This document shows, one piece after another, positions 44,368-53,245 of a stretch of DNA of 64,000 nt (positions within the stretch are counted from its first letter, which is position 1; every line of letters begins with the position of its first letter). The position numbers and the translations under genes are program-made. The notes below the pieces were generated by a model. The model was not told where the DNA came from. It searched no databases and saw only the letters and a program-made list of their open reading frames with translations. Location: NCBI GenBank assembly GCA_028278335.1, contig JANQEN010000012.1:1-64000 (forward strand). Direction: 5' to 3'. This stretch comes from Chitinivibrionales bacterium. Lineage in GTDB: Bacteria; Fibrobacterota; Chitinivibrionia; Chitinivibrionales; JANQEN01.

Positions 44368-45381
44368 TTACTCCTTTGTACTTCCATTAAAATTGAGGTA
44401 ATAGGTGATACTGGTCATCCACTTCAACTCAGTGTCATCAATCAATTTCGGTATGACAAAAGAGGCATCCACTGAAAGATTGTTACTATTAAGCCCAATC
44501 CCCATATTAAAGGCCTCGGTGGGATGATTGAACCGTTTACCCATGCGAAGGGCCAGGGGAGGCAATAGATACACTTCTAATCCTACAGGAACCGTAAATC
44601 GATCCTGAATATGGCGTTTGAATGGTTTACTTTTGTCATAGACATTTCGATATACCACATCCATGGTGACGGTGTAGGGGAATTCCCTTAGTGTGTCACT
44701 CCAGGCAACTCCCAAACGACTATTAAAGGGAAGATACTCTCCATCACCCCACACATTACCGGTATCGGGCCCAAGCATAGGAGTGGAGGTTCCCACATTG
44801 AGCGCTGAAAGCCCTACAACCAAGTGGTTGGGGATGGGAATGTACACCAAACCTGCACTTACCGTAATGGCATAGGCAACCTCTTCGTCAATGCGCTCTT
44901 GTATACCATTTACACAGAGTGCAACAGCAAAGTCCTCCCATTGAGAATACCCAAGGTCAAGGGAAAGATGAGAAAACTGATAAGAGAATGCCGAGGTAGG
45001 AATAGCACCAAATACATTAACATGATAGATATCATCAATTGACTCGCTGTGAAAGGCAAGGCCAAAAAAAGCATTGGGGATTTTTATAATAGTTTCGAAA
45101 TTGAAATGCTTTAGATCTGCCTTTGGATATTGGCCATACTCCAAATTGAGTAAACTTTTATCAGAAAGAAAGGGAATTGCCGGATTATAAAAGGAGAAAC
45201 CATACCCGGAAAGCGCTGTACCAGCTGTTCCCATGGCAATTGAACGGGGGTTCAAAGGCTCTTCCAACAGTTGAAACCCAGAAAAAGCTGCATCAAAATC
45301 AGCCTCAGTTGATGCCGGTGTTTGAGAAAGACAGAGCAACAGAAAAAATGTTGTTGCCACAATTTTTAATACGTTATTCAT
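44368..45381 (-). CDS. PorV/PorQ-like outer-membrane barrel protein
   Basis: From the ATG at 45381 (MNNVLKIVATTF) the protein has 337 residues and a signal peptide to about residue 24; an in-frame start 48 bases upstream adds only a basic extension. The N-terminal sequence RSIAMGTAGTALSGYGFSF with YNPA matches the plug-like start of PorV/PorQ/FadL-like barrels, followed by amphipathic strands. In type IX systems such proteins bind cargo after translocation. It follows a similar barrel gene in the same direction, 71 bases downstream. Confidence 0.8.
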   Translation of the reverse strand: MNNVLKIVATTFFLLLCLSQTPASTEADFDAAFSGFQLLEEPLNPRSIAMGTAGTALSGYGFSFYNPAIPFLSDKSLLNLEYGQYPKADLKHFNFETIIKIPNAFFGLAFHSESIDDIYHVNVFGAIPTSAFSYQFSHLSLDLGYSQWEDFAVALCVNGIQERIDEEVAYAITVSAGLVYIPIPNHLVVGLSALNVGTSTPMLGPDTGNVWGDGEYLPFNSRLGVAWSDTLREFPYTVTMDVVYRNVYDKSKPFKRHIQDRFTVPVGLEVYLLPPLALRMGKRFNHPTEAFNMGIGLNSNNLSVDASFVIPKLIDDTELKWMTSITYYLNFNGSTKE

Positions 45382-45452
45382 GATGCAATTTTTTCTTTTA
45401 AAGCCAGTTCTAACACTATTTTTACTCAATACGGTTAGTGCCTTAATAATAT

Positions 45453-46502
45453 TTAAAATGTCGTAACAAAGTCAAGTTGTTGATCCAATCCAGCACCAAC
45501 TTTATCCGTTGAAATACCATAATTGAATCGCATATCCTTACCTTTTAAGGCCTTAGAAAGATCTATGGTACATCCCAGGGTAATTGCCATAGTTAGGTGA
45601 TTTTTATAGCGACGACTATTTTTAAAAAGATCTCGGTTAAATTCGACATCCCGAACACCGGCTCGTACATAAAAGAGTTCCCACTTTTGCCATTCAACAC
45701 CATTGTTTATTACTACATGCCCATGAGGAAGTGAACGAAATTTGGCATTAAATAGATATCCTACAATATCACAGGTCCAGATAAGCGGCCGCTCCATAAA
45801 GGAGCCCTTAAACTCATGGCCCAATGTAACCGTAGCTGGCAATGTGTCCTGGAAAAGCGGGCTAAAATCACCGGTAAACTCCCAATTGAAGGTGGAGAGT
45901 AAGTTTTTCATCACGAACCCCAGGGCATATTTTTTTGTTACCACATATCGTAGCCCCAAATCGAATCCTATCGCAGTAGCTGACGAATAGATTACATTGC
46001 CACTCTCATAGCCAGTGGGAAGCTCCTGTACGTAAAAGGAACAATTGAGACCAGCAGTAAAGTTACGTTTGATAAGATAGCTTAACCCCATACGAAAGGC
46101 ATAGGTAGCATAGGCACAATCCTCCAGAGGATATTCCTGTTCATCAACCAATCCTTTGATCAGTGGTATCCCGCGATAGAGAGTTGACACACCAATTGCA
46201 GCTCGCGGTGGCAAGGGGAATTCAAAGGAGAGATACCCCTCGGTTCTACCCAAAGGACGGTAACCAGTACCCAAGGCAAGACTTTTCTTTTTAACCGTCA
46301 TGAGGGCAGCAGGGTTCCACCAGGCACAGAGATACTGTGGTGAAGCACTCTGAGCACCACCAAGAGCAAAGGCTGTGGCACCAACTGGCTCACGCAGGTA
46401 GGCACCACCATATCCACCAATACCCACGGCAGAGGTTGACACAACAGTAATCAGGGTCATCATAATTATGACATAGATTACTGTTTTTTTAGTTCCTCGC
46501 AA
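45453..46502 (-). CDS. PorV/PorQ-like outer-membrane barrel protein
   Basis: The likely start is the TTG at 46502 (MRGTKKTVIYVIIMM...), which overlaps the upstream gene by 14 bases, has GGAAAG about 10 bases upstream and gives a normal signal peptide (about 349 residues). The longer in-frame start at 46586 would run deep into the neighbour. Mature N-terminus AYLREPVGATAFALGGAQSA and WWNPAAL match the PorV/PorQ type; the rest is beta-barrel-like. Together with the next barrel gene it probably forms part of the surface-protein export or retention apparatus. Confidence 0.8.
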   Translation of the reverse strand: MRGTKKTVIYVIIMMTLITVVSTSAVGIGGYGGAYLREPVGATAFALGGAQSASPQYLCAWWNPAALMTVKKKSLALGTGYRPLGRTEGYLSFEFPLPPRAAIGVSTLYRGIPLIKGLVDEQEYPLEDCAYATYAFRMGLSYLIKRNFTAGLNCSFYVQELPTGYESGNVIYSSATAIGFDLGLRYVVTKKYALGFVMKNLLSTFNWEFTGDFSPLFQDTLPATVTLGHEFKGSFMERPLIWTCDIVGYLFNAKFRSLPHGHVVINNGVEWQKWELFYVRAGVRDVEFNRDLFKNSRRYKNHLTMAITLGCTIDLSKALKGKDMRFNYGISTDKVGAGLDQQLDFVTTF

Positions 46503-48006
46503 CAATGATCTTTCCAAAAGCTCGACTTCCTTTTTTTGTTTTAATTCTATAAAAGTAAACCCCTGGGGCAACAATTCTTCCACCATTGTTATTCACAGTT
46601 CCATCCCAAAAATCCTCCGAGGGAATGGTGCTACGACCACTGGTCCTGCTACTACCGGCCTTTCGAGGCACCTCGTCAACAATACAGACAACGTGGTCCA
46701 TATTGTAGTCGTAAATGTCAATACTCACATGATCATCTTCAGATAAATTATAGGCAAACTCAGTTCGAATCTCTCGAAGATAGTTGTTAATTATTCCAGG
46801 GATCGCATAGGTCTTTTCTAATCCCTTATCTAAAGGTACCCGCCTCGATTGATGCTTAAAGGGAGTGCCAGCCTCTTCATCTGCATGGGCATTGGTCGAG
46901 TAAAAGAGCCCCTGATCTGTTGCAATAGCAAAAATCTTTTTGTTTTGATTATAGGTCGCAAAATGAATATCATTGGGAATAAAGGAGCTAAAAATCACAT
47001 CAGTAACTCGTGTATTAAAGGCACGCTCGTCTCGGTATGGAGTTGTTTGGATCGATGAATTAGCAAGCGTATCTAAGTAGAGGTGAATGTTACTATTGTT
47101 TTGACTTTCATAAATCATGTACACATGATTTTCATCACTCAATTCAACCGTTAGCGGCTTCAATGCAGAAAACTCGCTCCATTGATTCGTGCCATTGTTA
47201 TAGCGAAAGAGAGTGGTATCTTTATCATTTTTTGAAGCGATTACAAAGGCAACCGCAGTATCAGCCTGCATCCGGACCTCAATATCAAGATACTCAGTAA
47301 CACCGGTGGCAGGAGCAATTGTTGTCCAGGTTGTATCATCAGGGTTGAACTGCCAAACCTTTTGCAAGCAGGTAACCCAAATAAGCGAATCATCATGGGC
47401 AACAGAAATTGCGTAGGTTGAATCGTGAAAGGTTGGAAAGTTTGCTTCGTTAAAGGTATTAGAATTATAGACAACCTTATCTCTTCCTGGATAAAAAATA
47501 ACTCCCGTTTGTGCCTGCCCCTGCATGGTAAACAATCCACCATTCATGCAAGCAATCCAAAAAGCATCTTTGAACCAAATCGCATCAGCAGCTTGAAAAA
47601 GGAGCGTGTCATTGCCTGTGTGGACGGGATTGGAAAAGGGAAGTGCCACAAAGCGTTGGCTTTTATCAGCGATATTAAAGATCCACAACTTATCAGGAAC
47701 ACCACTTTTATAAAAGTTGTAATCTTCAGTTGTACGGATGAGTGTAAATCCTCCACCATAGGTGGGAGGCCAAGCCTGAAAATCTCTGAACCCAGACCAG
47801 ATAACCGTTGGAGAGTCTGTTATACTGGTGGTATAATTAACCCCCTTTGAAGAGACCATCCAAAGAGTGTCACCACTGCCATCAAGCCAGTAAATATCAT
47901 TGCTCAGCAGCTCATTGGTTGTGCTATATTGCGCAGTACCAAAGCAAACCAAACAAAAAATAAAGAGTCCTGGCAAAAATGAGTTTCTTCTATTCGCGTG
48001 TATCAA
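46489..48006 (-). CDS. Secreted propeller-like protein with FlgD/type A-like C-terminal domain
   Basis: The protein has 505 residues starting at a TTG (48006) overlapping lolA by 17 bases; an AGGGG lies upstream. Signal peptide about 1-25. The body has repeated SxDxxWV-type blade phrases (DDSLIWVTCLQKVWQFN, DTLWMVSSKGVNYT) suggesting a propeller. The last 90 residues (VSIDIYDYNMDHV, FWDGTVNNNGGRIVAPGVY in parts, FYRIKTKKGSRAFGKIIVARN in parts) form a FlgD-Ig-like or sorting domain. It lies between lolA and the two PorV-like genes, making it a likely dedicated cargo or subunit. Confidence 0.78.
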   Translation of the reverse strand: MIHANRRNSFLPGLFIFCLVCFGTAQYSTTNELLSNDIYWLDGSGDTLWMVSSKGVNYTTSITDSPTVIWSGFRDFQAWPPTYGGGFTLIRTTEDYNFYKSGVPDKLWIFNIADKSQRFVALPFSNPVHTGNDTLLFQAADAIWFKDAFWIACMNGGLFTMQGQAQTGVIFYPGRDKVVYNSNTFNEANFPTFHDSTYAISVAHDDSLIWVTCLQKVWQFNPDDTTWTTIAPATGVTEYLDIEVRMQADTAVAFVIASKNDKDTTLFRYNNGTNQWSEFSALKPLTVELSDENHVYMIYESQNNSNIHLYLDTLANSSIQTTPYRDERAFNTRVTDVIFSSFIPNDIHFATYNQNKKIFAIATDQGLFYSTNAHADEEAGTPFKHQSRRVPLDKGLEKTYAIPGIINNYLREIRTEFAYNLSEDDHVSIDIYDYNMDHVVCIVDEVPRKAGSSRTSGRSTIPSEDFWDGTVNNNGGRIVAPGVYFYRIKTKKGSRAFGKIIVARN

Positions 48007-48616
48007 GAACTTCTACCCCTTTTGGTGTTTTAAAGGTAAATAATTCATTGGGAACTGTTTGATTAAACTTTGTTTTTTTAAAGGTGTACGTACTTTTATT
48101 ATCATCAGTATCAACCACGACCATCTCTTTAATGACAAGCTTTTTTAGGTCAACAATAAGAGTAATTGATTTGAAACTTTTCCGTTTTTTATCTTCATCA
48201 ATTGCACAAACCAGGGTGGCCTCTTTCTCCGATTGCGACGTAACCGTATACGAGCGGGAGAGATAGGCCTTAATCATCTGGGAGGGATGCATGGAAAGGT
48301 CTACATCCAAAAGGTCCTTAATAATTACCTGTTTTGTCTTAGTATTGAACTGCCAATAGGTGTGGCCATTGCTGATCCATTCAGTACTGCCTAATTTCAA
48401 ACGGAACTTGTCATCCGGAGCCAACTGTAAATGGCCAGCCTTTTTCTCATGTTTTTCACGTACTGACCAAAAAATATCCATATCAAAGCTGAGCTCAATT
48501 GTCGATTTCACATCGTACTTCTTTTTTAAACTGGAGATAATTTCACTATTCTTGGCATTAACCGAATAGGATTGCATTACCAGTATTGATGCAAACATAA
48601 TAATAATATTCTTCAA
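47990..48616 (-). CDS. lolA: Outer-membrane lipoprotein carrier LolA
   Basis: This 208-residue periplasmic protein has a signal peptide (about 1-21) and the LolA half-barrel pattern: an N-terminal helix (IISSLKKKYDVKSTIELSF), QLAPDDKFRLKLG, TEWISNGHTYWQFN and the C-terminal ELFTFKTPKGVEVLD. It shuttles lipoproteins from the inner to the outer membrane. It follows ftsK, a frequent arrangement in diderms, and overlaps the propeller gene. Confidence 0.88.
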   Translation of the reverse strand: MKNIIIMFASILVMQSYSVNAKNSEIISSLKKKYDVKSTIELSFDMDIFWSVREKHEKKAGHLQLAPDDKFRLKLGSTEWISNGHTYWQFNTKTKQVIIKDLLDVDLSMHPSQMIKAYLSRSYTVTSQSEKEATLVCAIDEDKKRKSFKSITLIVDLKKLVIKEMVVVDTDDNKSTYTFKKTKFNQTVPNELFTFKTPKGVEVLDTRE

Positions 48617-48695
48617 AAGGTTTCTCCCAACTTATAAACTTAAAAACTGATACATCTTATTAACTAATAAGAATTCCTAAATGAAATCGCGTATT

Positions 48696-51116
48696 TTAGG
48701 TATTAAGCATATCTTCCAGCACCTCGCTGTTTATAAGCACCTCTCGCGCTTTACTTCCCTCCTGAGGTCCTACAACCCCAGCCTGGTGGAGTTCATCCAT
48801 AAGTCTCCCAGCTCGAGCATAGCCAAGCTTAAGTCGTCTTTGGAGGAGTGAGGTCGAGCCAAGACCAGTGCTGACAATTAAACGGGCAGCCTCTTCAAAT
48901 TTTTCATCTCGATCGTTATCAGAGGAGGTTGACACGCCGGGGATTTTCTCGGTTGAGTCTGAGGTCGCCTCATCAAAACTTTCAATTATTTCCGTTTCGT
49001 ACTCCTGATTTTTTATTGTATCAACAATATTTTCTACCTCTTCCTCAGAAATAAAAGCGCCGTGGTAACGTTCGATGTCTGGAGCACCGCTGCGCAGAAA
49101 GAGCATATCCCCTCGTCCAAGCAATTTTTCAGCACCCGTATAGCCAAGAATCGTTCGCGAATCCACTGCCTGAATCGTCCGAAAGGCTATGCGAGAGGTC
49201 AGGTTTGCCTTGATCGGTCCGGTGATAATATCAACCGACGGACGCTGTGTAGAAACAATCAAATGTATTCCTACAGCCCGGGCAAGCTGCGCAATTCGCT
49301 GAATCAATCCTTCCACATCTCGGGAGGCAGTGAGCATTAAATCAGCCAGCTCATCAACGATGATTACGATAAAGGGGAGTCGTTTATTGTCACTTTCTGA
49401 AATTGATCCCTCTTTTATACTTTTTTCTTCGATTTTTTGATTAAAGGAGTCTATATTTCGTGCATACACCTTAGCCAAGAGCCGATAACGGCGGGTCATT
49501 TCCATGACACCCCACTGAAGTGCCTTTACCGCCTCTTTTGATTCAGTCACTACTGGAGACATAAGATGAGGGATGTTTTGATAGTAGGACATCTCCACTT
49601 TTTTCGGATCAATGAGCACCAATCGAAGCTCTTCCGGTGTTTTAGTCATAAGAAGACTACAAATAACCGAATTAATACAGACACTCTTACCGGCGCCGGT
49701 CTGCCCAGCAATGAGCACGTGGGGCATTTTTGCAATGTCAGTCACATAGGGTGCGCCGGAGATGCTTCTTCCAACAACTATAGGCAACTTTGCCTTACTC
49801 TTTTGAAAGGTTTCGGAGATGAGGATGCTTTTAAAATTGACAATCTGCAATTCATCGTTGGGCAACTCAATACCTACAGCAACTTTACCTGGAATCGGTG
49901 CTTGAATACGGATCTTTTTACCACCAACTGCCATGGAGAGGTCATCATGCAAATTGACGACCTTGCTAATTTTTACTCCTGGAGCAAGCTCTATCTCATA
50001 ACGGGTAACAACAGGACCAGGACAGATATTAATAACTTTTCCTTCAACACCAAAATTAAGGAGGGTCTTTTCCAACACCTTGGAGTTTTGTTCGAACAGC
50101 TCTCGGTCTATGACATTGGTAATTGTTGGCGGCTCTGGTAAAATATCGGGGCTTGGTACCTCATAGGGTTTTTTGGGCTTTTTCGGTTTCTTATTCTCTT
50201 CCAAGGTTGGAACTTTACAAAACTCATCTTCATTATCTTCAGTGTCAATGAGAGAGGGGTCAATATGGGCAGCCTCTTCTATACTCGCATCTTCAGCAAT
50301 TTCAAGCTCTTCCTCTTCCTCCTCTTCAGCAATTTCCTCGGTTGAAATTGTAATGGGTAGATCCCTTTTGGCGCGAAAAGCAGCAAGCTCTTCATCAATT
50401 GGCTTATTGGGTTGCTCTGTTTCTGGTTCCTGCCCCTCCTTTGTTTTTGACAGTGGCTCTTTTTTAGGCTGCTGCTCGATTTTCTCTACAACAGTTTCTT
50501 CAGGAATTGATGAATCAACCTTCTCTTTTTTAGGAGGTTTTAATTTTGAAAGAACCTCTAATAGAGAATGCCCCATCTCTTTTGCCACACGGATAGCAGT
50601 CCGAATTGCCATTCCAATATCGACATTGAACATGGCACATAAGGTCAATACCAAAGCCAAGGAAACTAAAAAATAAGGTCCAAAGGTGTGCTTACCAAAG
50701 ACAAAATGGAGGAGATAGGTAAAGGCATTACCAAAAAAATTGTCATGAAAGGTAAAATTTCCCAGGGTAGTTGCAGGAAGGTTATGCAGTGTTAAAAGCA
50801 CACACAACTCTAAGGTTAAAAGCCCCCAGAAAAGAATATGACGATAGGTTGGTGATGTCCCTTTAAAGAGCAAAACACCGGTATAAGCAACCATAGCTGG
50901 GAAAAGATATACGGGAAGAGAGCCAAAGAGATACACCAGTCCTGAAGCTAGATAGGTGCCAAAAATCGGACCAAGAATGTTCTCAAAATTGTTTATGTTG
51001 TATGAAATGATTGCGATAAAAATTAAAAGCGCCAGTGCCAGAAAGATAACGCCCCATATCTCACTGCCCCGTTTATTCTCCTGATTTTCTTTGGTGTTCT
51101 TCTTTTTATTTGCCAT
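48696..51116 (-). CDS. ftsK: DNA translocase FtsK
   Basis: This 806-residue protein has four transmembrane helices (about 20-165), an acidic/Pro-rich linker (about 195-335), the alpha/beta motor with Walker A GQTGAGKS (471-478), Walker B IVIIVDELADLM and STQRPSVDIITG, and a C-terminal winged-helix gamma domain (about 740-805, LGYARAGRLMDEL) that reads KOPS sites. It pumps chromosomal DNA at the division septum. It starts 8 bases after the ThiD2-type gene. Confidence 0.97.
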   Translation of the reverse strand: MANKKKNTKENQENKRGSEIWGVIFLALALLIFIAIISYNINNFENILGPIFGTYLASGLVYLFGSLPVYLFPAMVAYTGVLLFKGTSPTYRHILFWGLLTLELCVLLTLHNLPATTLGNFTFHDNFFGNAFTYLLHFVFGKHTFGPYFLVSLALVLTLCAMFNVDIGMAIRTAIRVAKEMGHSLLEVLSKLKPPKKEKVDSSIPEETVVEKIEQQPKKEPLSKTKEGQEPETEQPNKPIDEELAAFRAKRDLPITISTEEIAEEEEEEELEIAEDASIEEAAHIDPSLIDTEDNEDEFCKVPTLEENKKPKKPKKPYEVPSPDILPEPPTITNVIDRELFEQNSKVLEKTLLNFGVEGKVINICPGPVVTRYEIELAPGVKISKVVNLHDDLSMAVGGKKIRIQAPIPGKVAVGIELPNDELQIVNFKSILISETFQKSKAKLPIVVGRSISGAPYVTDIAKMPHVLIAGQTGAGKSVCINSVICSLLMTKTPEELRLVLIDPKKVEMSYYQNIPHLMSPVVTESKEAVKALQWGVMEMTRRYRLLAKVYARNIDSFNQKIEEKSIKEGSISESDNKRLPFIVIIVDELADLMLTASRDVEGLIQRIAQLARAVGIHLIVSTQRPSVDIITGPIKANLTSRIAFRTIQAVDSRTILGYTGAEKLLGRGDMLFLRSGAPDIERYHGAFISEEEVENIVDTIKNQEYETEIIESFDEATSDSTEKIPGVSTSSDNDRDEKFEEAARLIVSTGLGSTSLLQRRLKLGYARAGRLMDELHQAGVVGPQEGSKAREVLINSEVLEDMLNT

Positions 51117-51124
51117 TGGTGTTT

Positions 51125-51553
51125 TTATGTTGTCTCAATTTTCTTTTCTAAGGCATAGAGACCAAAACGAATCTCCTTTGCTCGCTCAGAGAGATGCGCT
51201 CGATCAGTTAACTTTGTATACTCCTCAAGCACACGAGAAGCCTCCTGTCCACGTTTAAAATTCGCCCGTAGCGTATCAGAAATAATCGAGCGATTGAGCT
51301 CCTCTTTTCTGTTTTTATTGGCAAAGGGATCATTTGCAGTGTCCCGTGCCTCAAGGAGTTTGGCCTGATCAAATCCCTTTTCGATCAATTGTAGTGAGTG
51401 GCGGAGTTTCTTTAAATCGACTGAACATGCTTTATTTTCAAGAATAAACCGAAAATATTCCTCCAACACTCGCAGTGCCTCACGAAGCCTGTTGAGGTTA
51501 GCGTCTATGATCCGAAGAAGAGAGTTCTGAGGATTTGAATCCAAAAGCGCCAC
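51125..51553 (-). CDS. Stand-alone ThiD2-type domain protein
   Basis: The protein has 142 residues from a GTG at 51553. RIIDANLNRLREALRVLEEY and FRFIL (about 13-37), LRHSL, EARDTANDPF and KRGQEASRVLEEYTKL are the signature of the ThiD2 domain, normally fused to the N-terminus of ThiE and shown in some bacteria to phosphorylate HMP-phosphate in thiamine synthesis. Here it stands alone, 8 bases upstream of ftsK. No other thiamine gene is in the window, so its function is inferred from the family. Confidence 0.8.
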   Translation of the reverse strand: MALLDSNPQNSLLRIIDANLNRLREALRVLEEYFRFILENKACSVDLKKLRHSLQLIEKGFDQAKLLEARDTANDPFANKNRKEELNRSIISDTLRANFKRGQEASRVLEEYTKLTDRAHLSERAKEIRFGLYALEKKIETT

Positions 51554-51788
51554 CGGTAACTAAAATAATACAAAGTATAAAGGATTTAAAGAGTTATAAA
51601 TATATGTGATGCTATTGCAACAATTGCTTAAACAGCTAATAACACTATCCTGCTATTAAGGATAAGCAAATTGATTTTACCTCTTTTAGATAAAGAGCCT
51701 TGTCATTTTCTTGGAAGATTGTAATTAAGTATATTTTTAACAACGTTTGATTAGAATCAACCATTGAGATTAGGTACGGTATACAGTC

Positions 51789-53096
51789 ATGGCTTTGATA
51801 AAAAAAATTAGATTGATGCTCGGTTATGGTGTGCTCGTATCATTTATGCTTTCTCTATCCTGTGTCATTGATCTAACCGATCCTTCCTATTACGATAACT
51901 TGCTCAACAGAGAATTGGAATACTGCCACCTTCTTTTAAAAACATATTCTATTTACAAAAAAAATGTCCCCTTTGATCCTTATCAATATCCAACACCTCA
52001 GGAAATGACAAAGAAGGTGGGTGATACCCTCGGCACCTATTATCGTGATAGCACTCAAGCTCAGGAGTTACTAAATAGTTTACAGAGGAAAAAGGGACTC
52101 AGTCTTGGTATTGAGATTGATTCAATCCAAAAGGGAGCCTTTGTTGCCCATGTATACCCAGAGTCACCGGCACATGTAAGTTCTGTTGAGCATGGGGACA
52201 CTTTAATTTCTATCAACGATACTCTTTTAAACGCACTTACCACCCAACAGGTAAAAGCGTTACTTTCTGGTAGTGAAAATGACAATAAGAGAGTTGTGCT
52301 CATAAAAAAGGACAGCACAAAATTAGACACATTAGATTTAGCCTGTGCTTCATTTACCATACCATCTCTTTTTGCCCACCCTCTTGGAGACTCAGTAGGG
52401 TATGTATATTTTACCGGTTTCTTAGAAGACACCGTGGGAAATAATAGTAGTACCTATGATGAGTTCATTGAGGCTGTTGATCGCCTCTTAAAAAACTCTG
52501 ACACAATCACCACCCTCATCGTTGATCTCCGCAACACGTTCACTGGTTACTATAATCAAGCAGAAAAAATGGCTGGGGTGCTCCTTCCCAAAGAAAGTCC
52601 CTTGATCATTCGCCATGAGCGACTCTCAGACTCGGTCGTTCAGGTAGATACAGTAAAAAGTGACACCCTGCGTCCTAAATATGCTGATAAAAAAATTGTA
52701 GTACTAATGAATGACTCTACAGCTGGTGCTGCAGAACTTTTTATTTCTGCCTTAAAAGAAAATAACCGAATTTTTAAAATGTATAGTAGTGCAGTGCAAA
52801 GCTTCGGATTGGGTACAATTCAAGCACACAGCATCACTCCGGGAAACAACCTTCTCTCTCTTTCCTGCGGTCTTCTCTATTCAATCTCGGGTCAAAGTAT
52901 CAATAAAAACGGTATCAGCCCTGGCTCCATTCTTACTCTACATGGTGATGAGCTTTCGTTGGCCTTTTCTGAGATAACAGGAAAAAATCTTAATAAAACA
53001 ATAGAAAGTAGAATAAATTCTCTGCAAAAAAGCCATCAGATATTGGCACAAAGACCAATGTTTATAAAAAAAAGTATACAAAAGCCAGTCCTTTAA
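51789..53096 (+). CDS. PDZ-S41 protease-fold lipoprotein lacking catalytic residues
   Basis: The protein has 435 residues. A basic leader ends at Cys25 (SLSC, a loose lipobox), followed by a helical region, a PDZ domain (about 103-172, SLGIEI, PESPAHVSSVEHGDTL) and an S41/C-terminal-processing-protease domain (about 185-385). In the nucleophile motif the family SASASE reads TAGAAE (311-316), so the Ser is Gly313; in the lysine motif FGKG reads FGLG, so the Lys is Leu341; the DLRNNPGG loop is DLRNTFTG. It keeps the fold but should not cleave. A scaffold, chaperone or peptide-binding role is inferred. Confidence 0.88.
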   Translation: MALIKKIRLMLGYGVLVSFMLSLSCVIDLTDPSYYDNLLNRELEYCHLLLKTYSIYKKNVPFDPYQYPTPQEMTKKVGDTLGTYYRDSTQAQELLNSLQRKKGLSLGIEIDSIQKGAFVAHVYPESPAHVSSVEHGDTLISINDTLLNALTTQQVKALLSGSENDNKRVVLIKKDSTKLDTLDLACASFTIPSLFAHPLGDSVGYVYFTGFLEDTVGNNSSTYDEFIEAVDRLLKNSDTITTLIVDLRNTFTGYYNQAEKMAGVLLPKESPLIIRHERLSDSVVQVDTVKSDTLRPKYADKKIVVLMNDSTAGAAELFISALKENNRIFKMYSSAVQSFGLGTIQAHSITPGNNLLSLSCGLLYSISGQSINKNGISPGSILTLHGDELSLAFSEITGKNLNKTIESRINSLQKSHQILAQRPMFIKKSIQKPVL

Positions 53097-53130
53097 CTTG
53101 TTACATAGCATAGCATTAGAAACTATGATC

Positions 53131-53160
53131 AACTTTTTTTTAAAAAAAGTTAATTTTTTT
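53131..53160 (+). terminator. AT-only hairpin, weak terminator
   Basis: AACTTTTTTT (53131-53140) and AAAAAAAGTT (53142-53151) are complementary around a single base and are followed by a T-run to 53160. The loop needs two or more pairs to open. It lies between the pseudo-S41 gene and the flagellin promoter. Confidence 0.35.
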
Positions 53161-53162
53161 AT

Positions 53163-53189
53163 TAAAGATTTTCCAAATCCTTCCGATGT
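53163..53189 (+). promoter_or_regulatory. Sigma-28 (FliA) promoter of flagellin
   Basis: TAAAGATT (53163-53170), an 11-base spacer and TCCGATGT (53182-53189) match TAAAGTTT-N11-GCCGATAA with four mismatches and the exact spacing seen at flgM. It lies 56 bases upstream of the flagellin start. Confidence 0.8.
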
Positions 53190-53245
53190 ATATATGGGGA
53201 AGCTGTAACGAGAAAACAGAGATAAACACACAAGGGAGGTGTTTT

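Noticed and set aside
49062-50676. Long plus-strand frames opposite ftsK (92, 191 and 167 codons)
   Set aside because: They mirror the ftsK coding strand; the Ser-rich one is simply the complement of the acidic linker.
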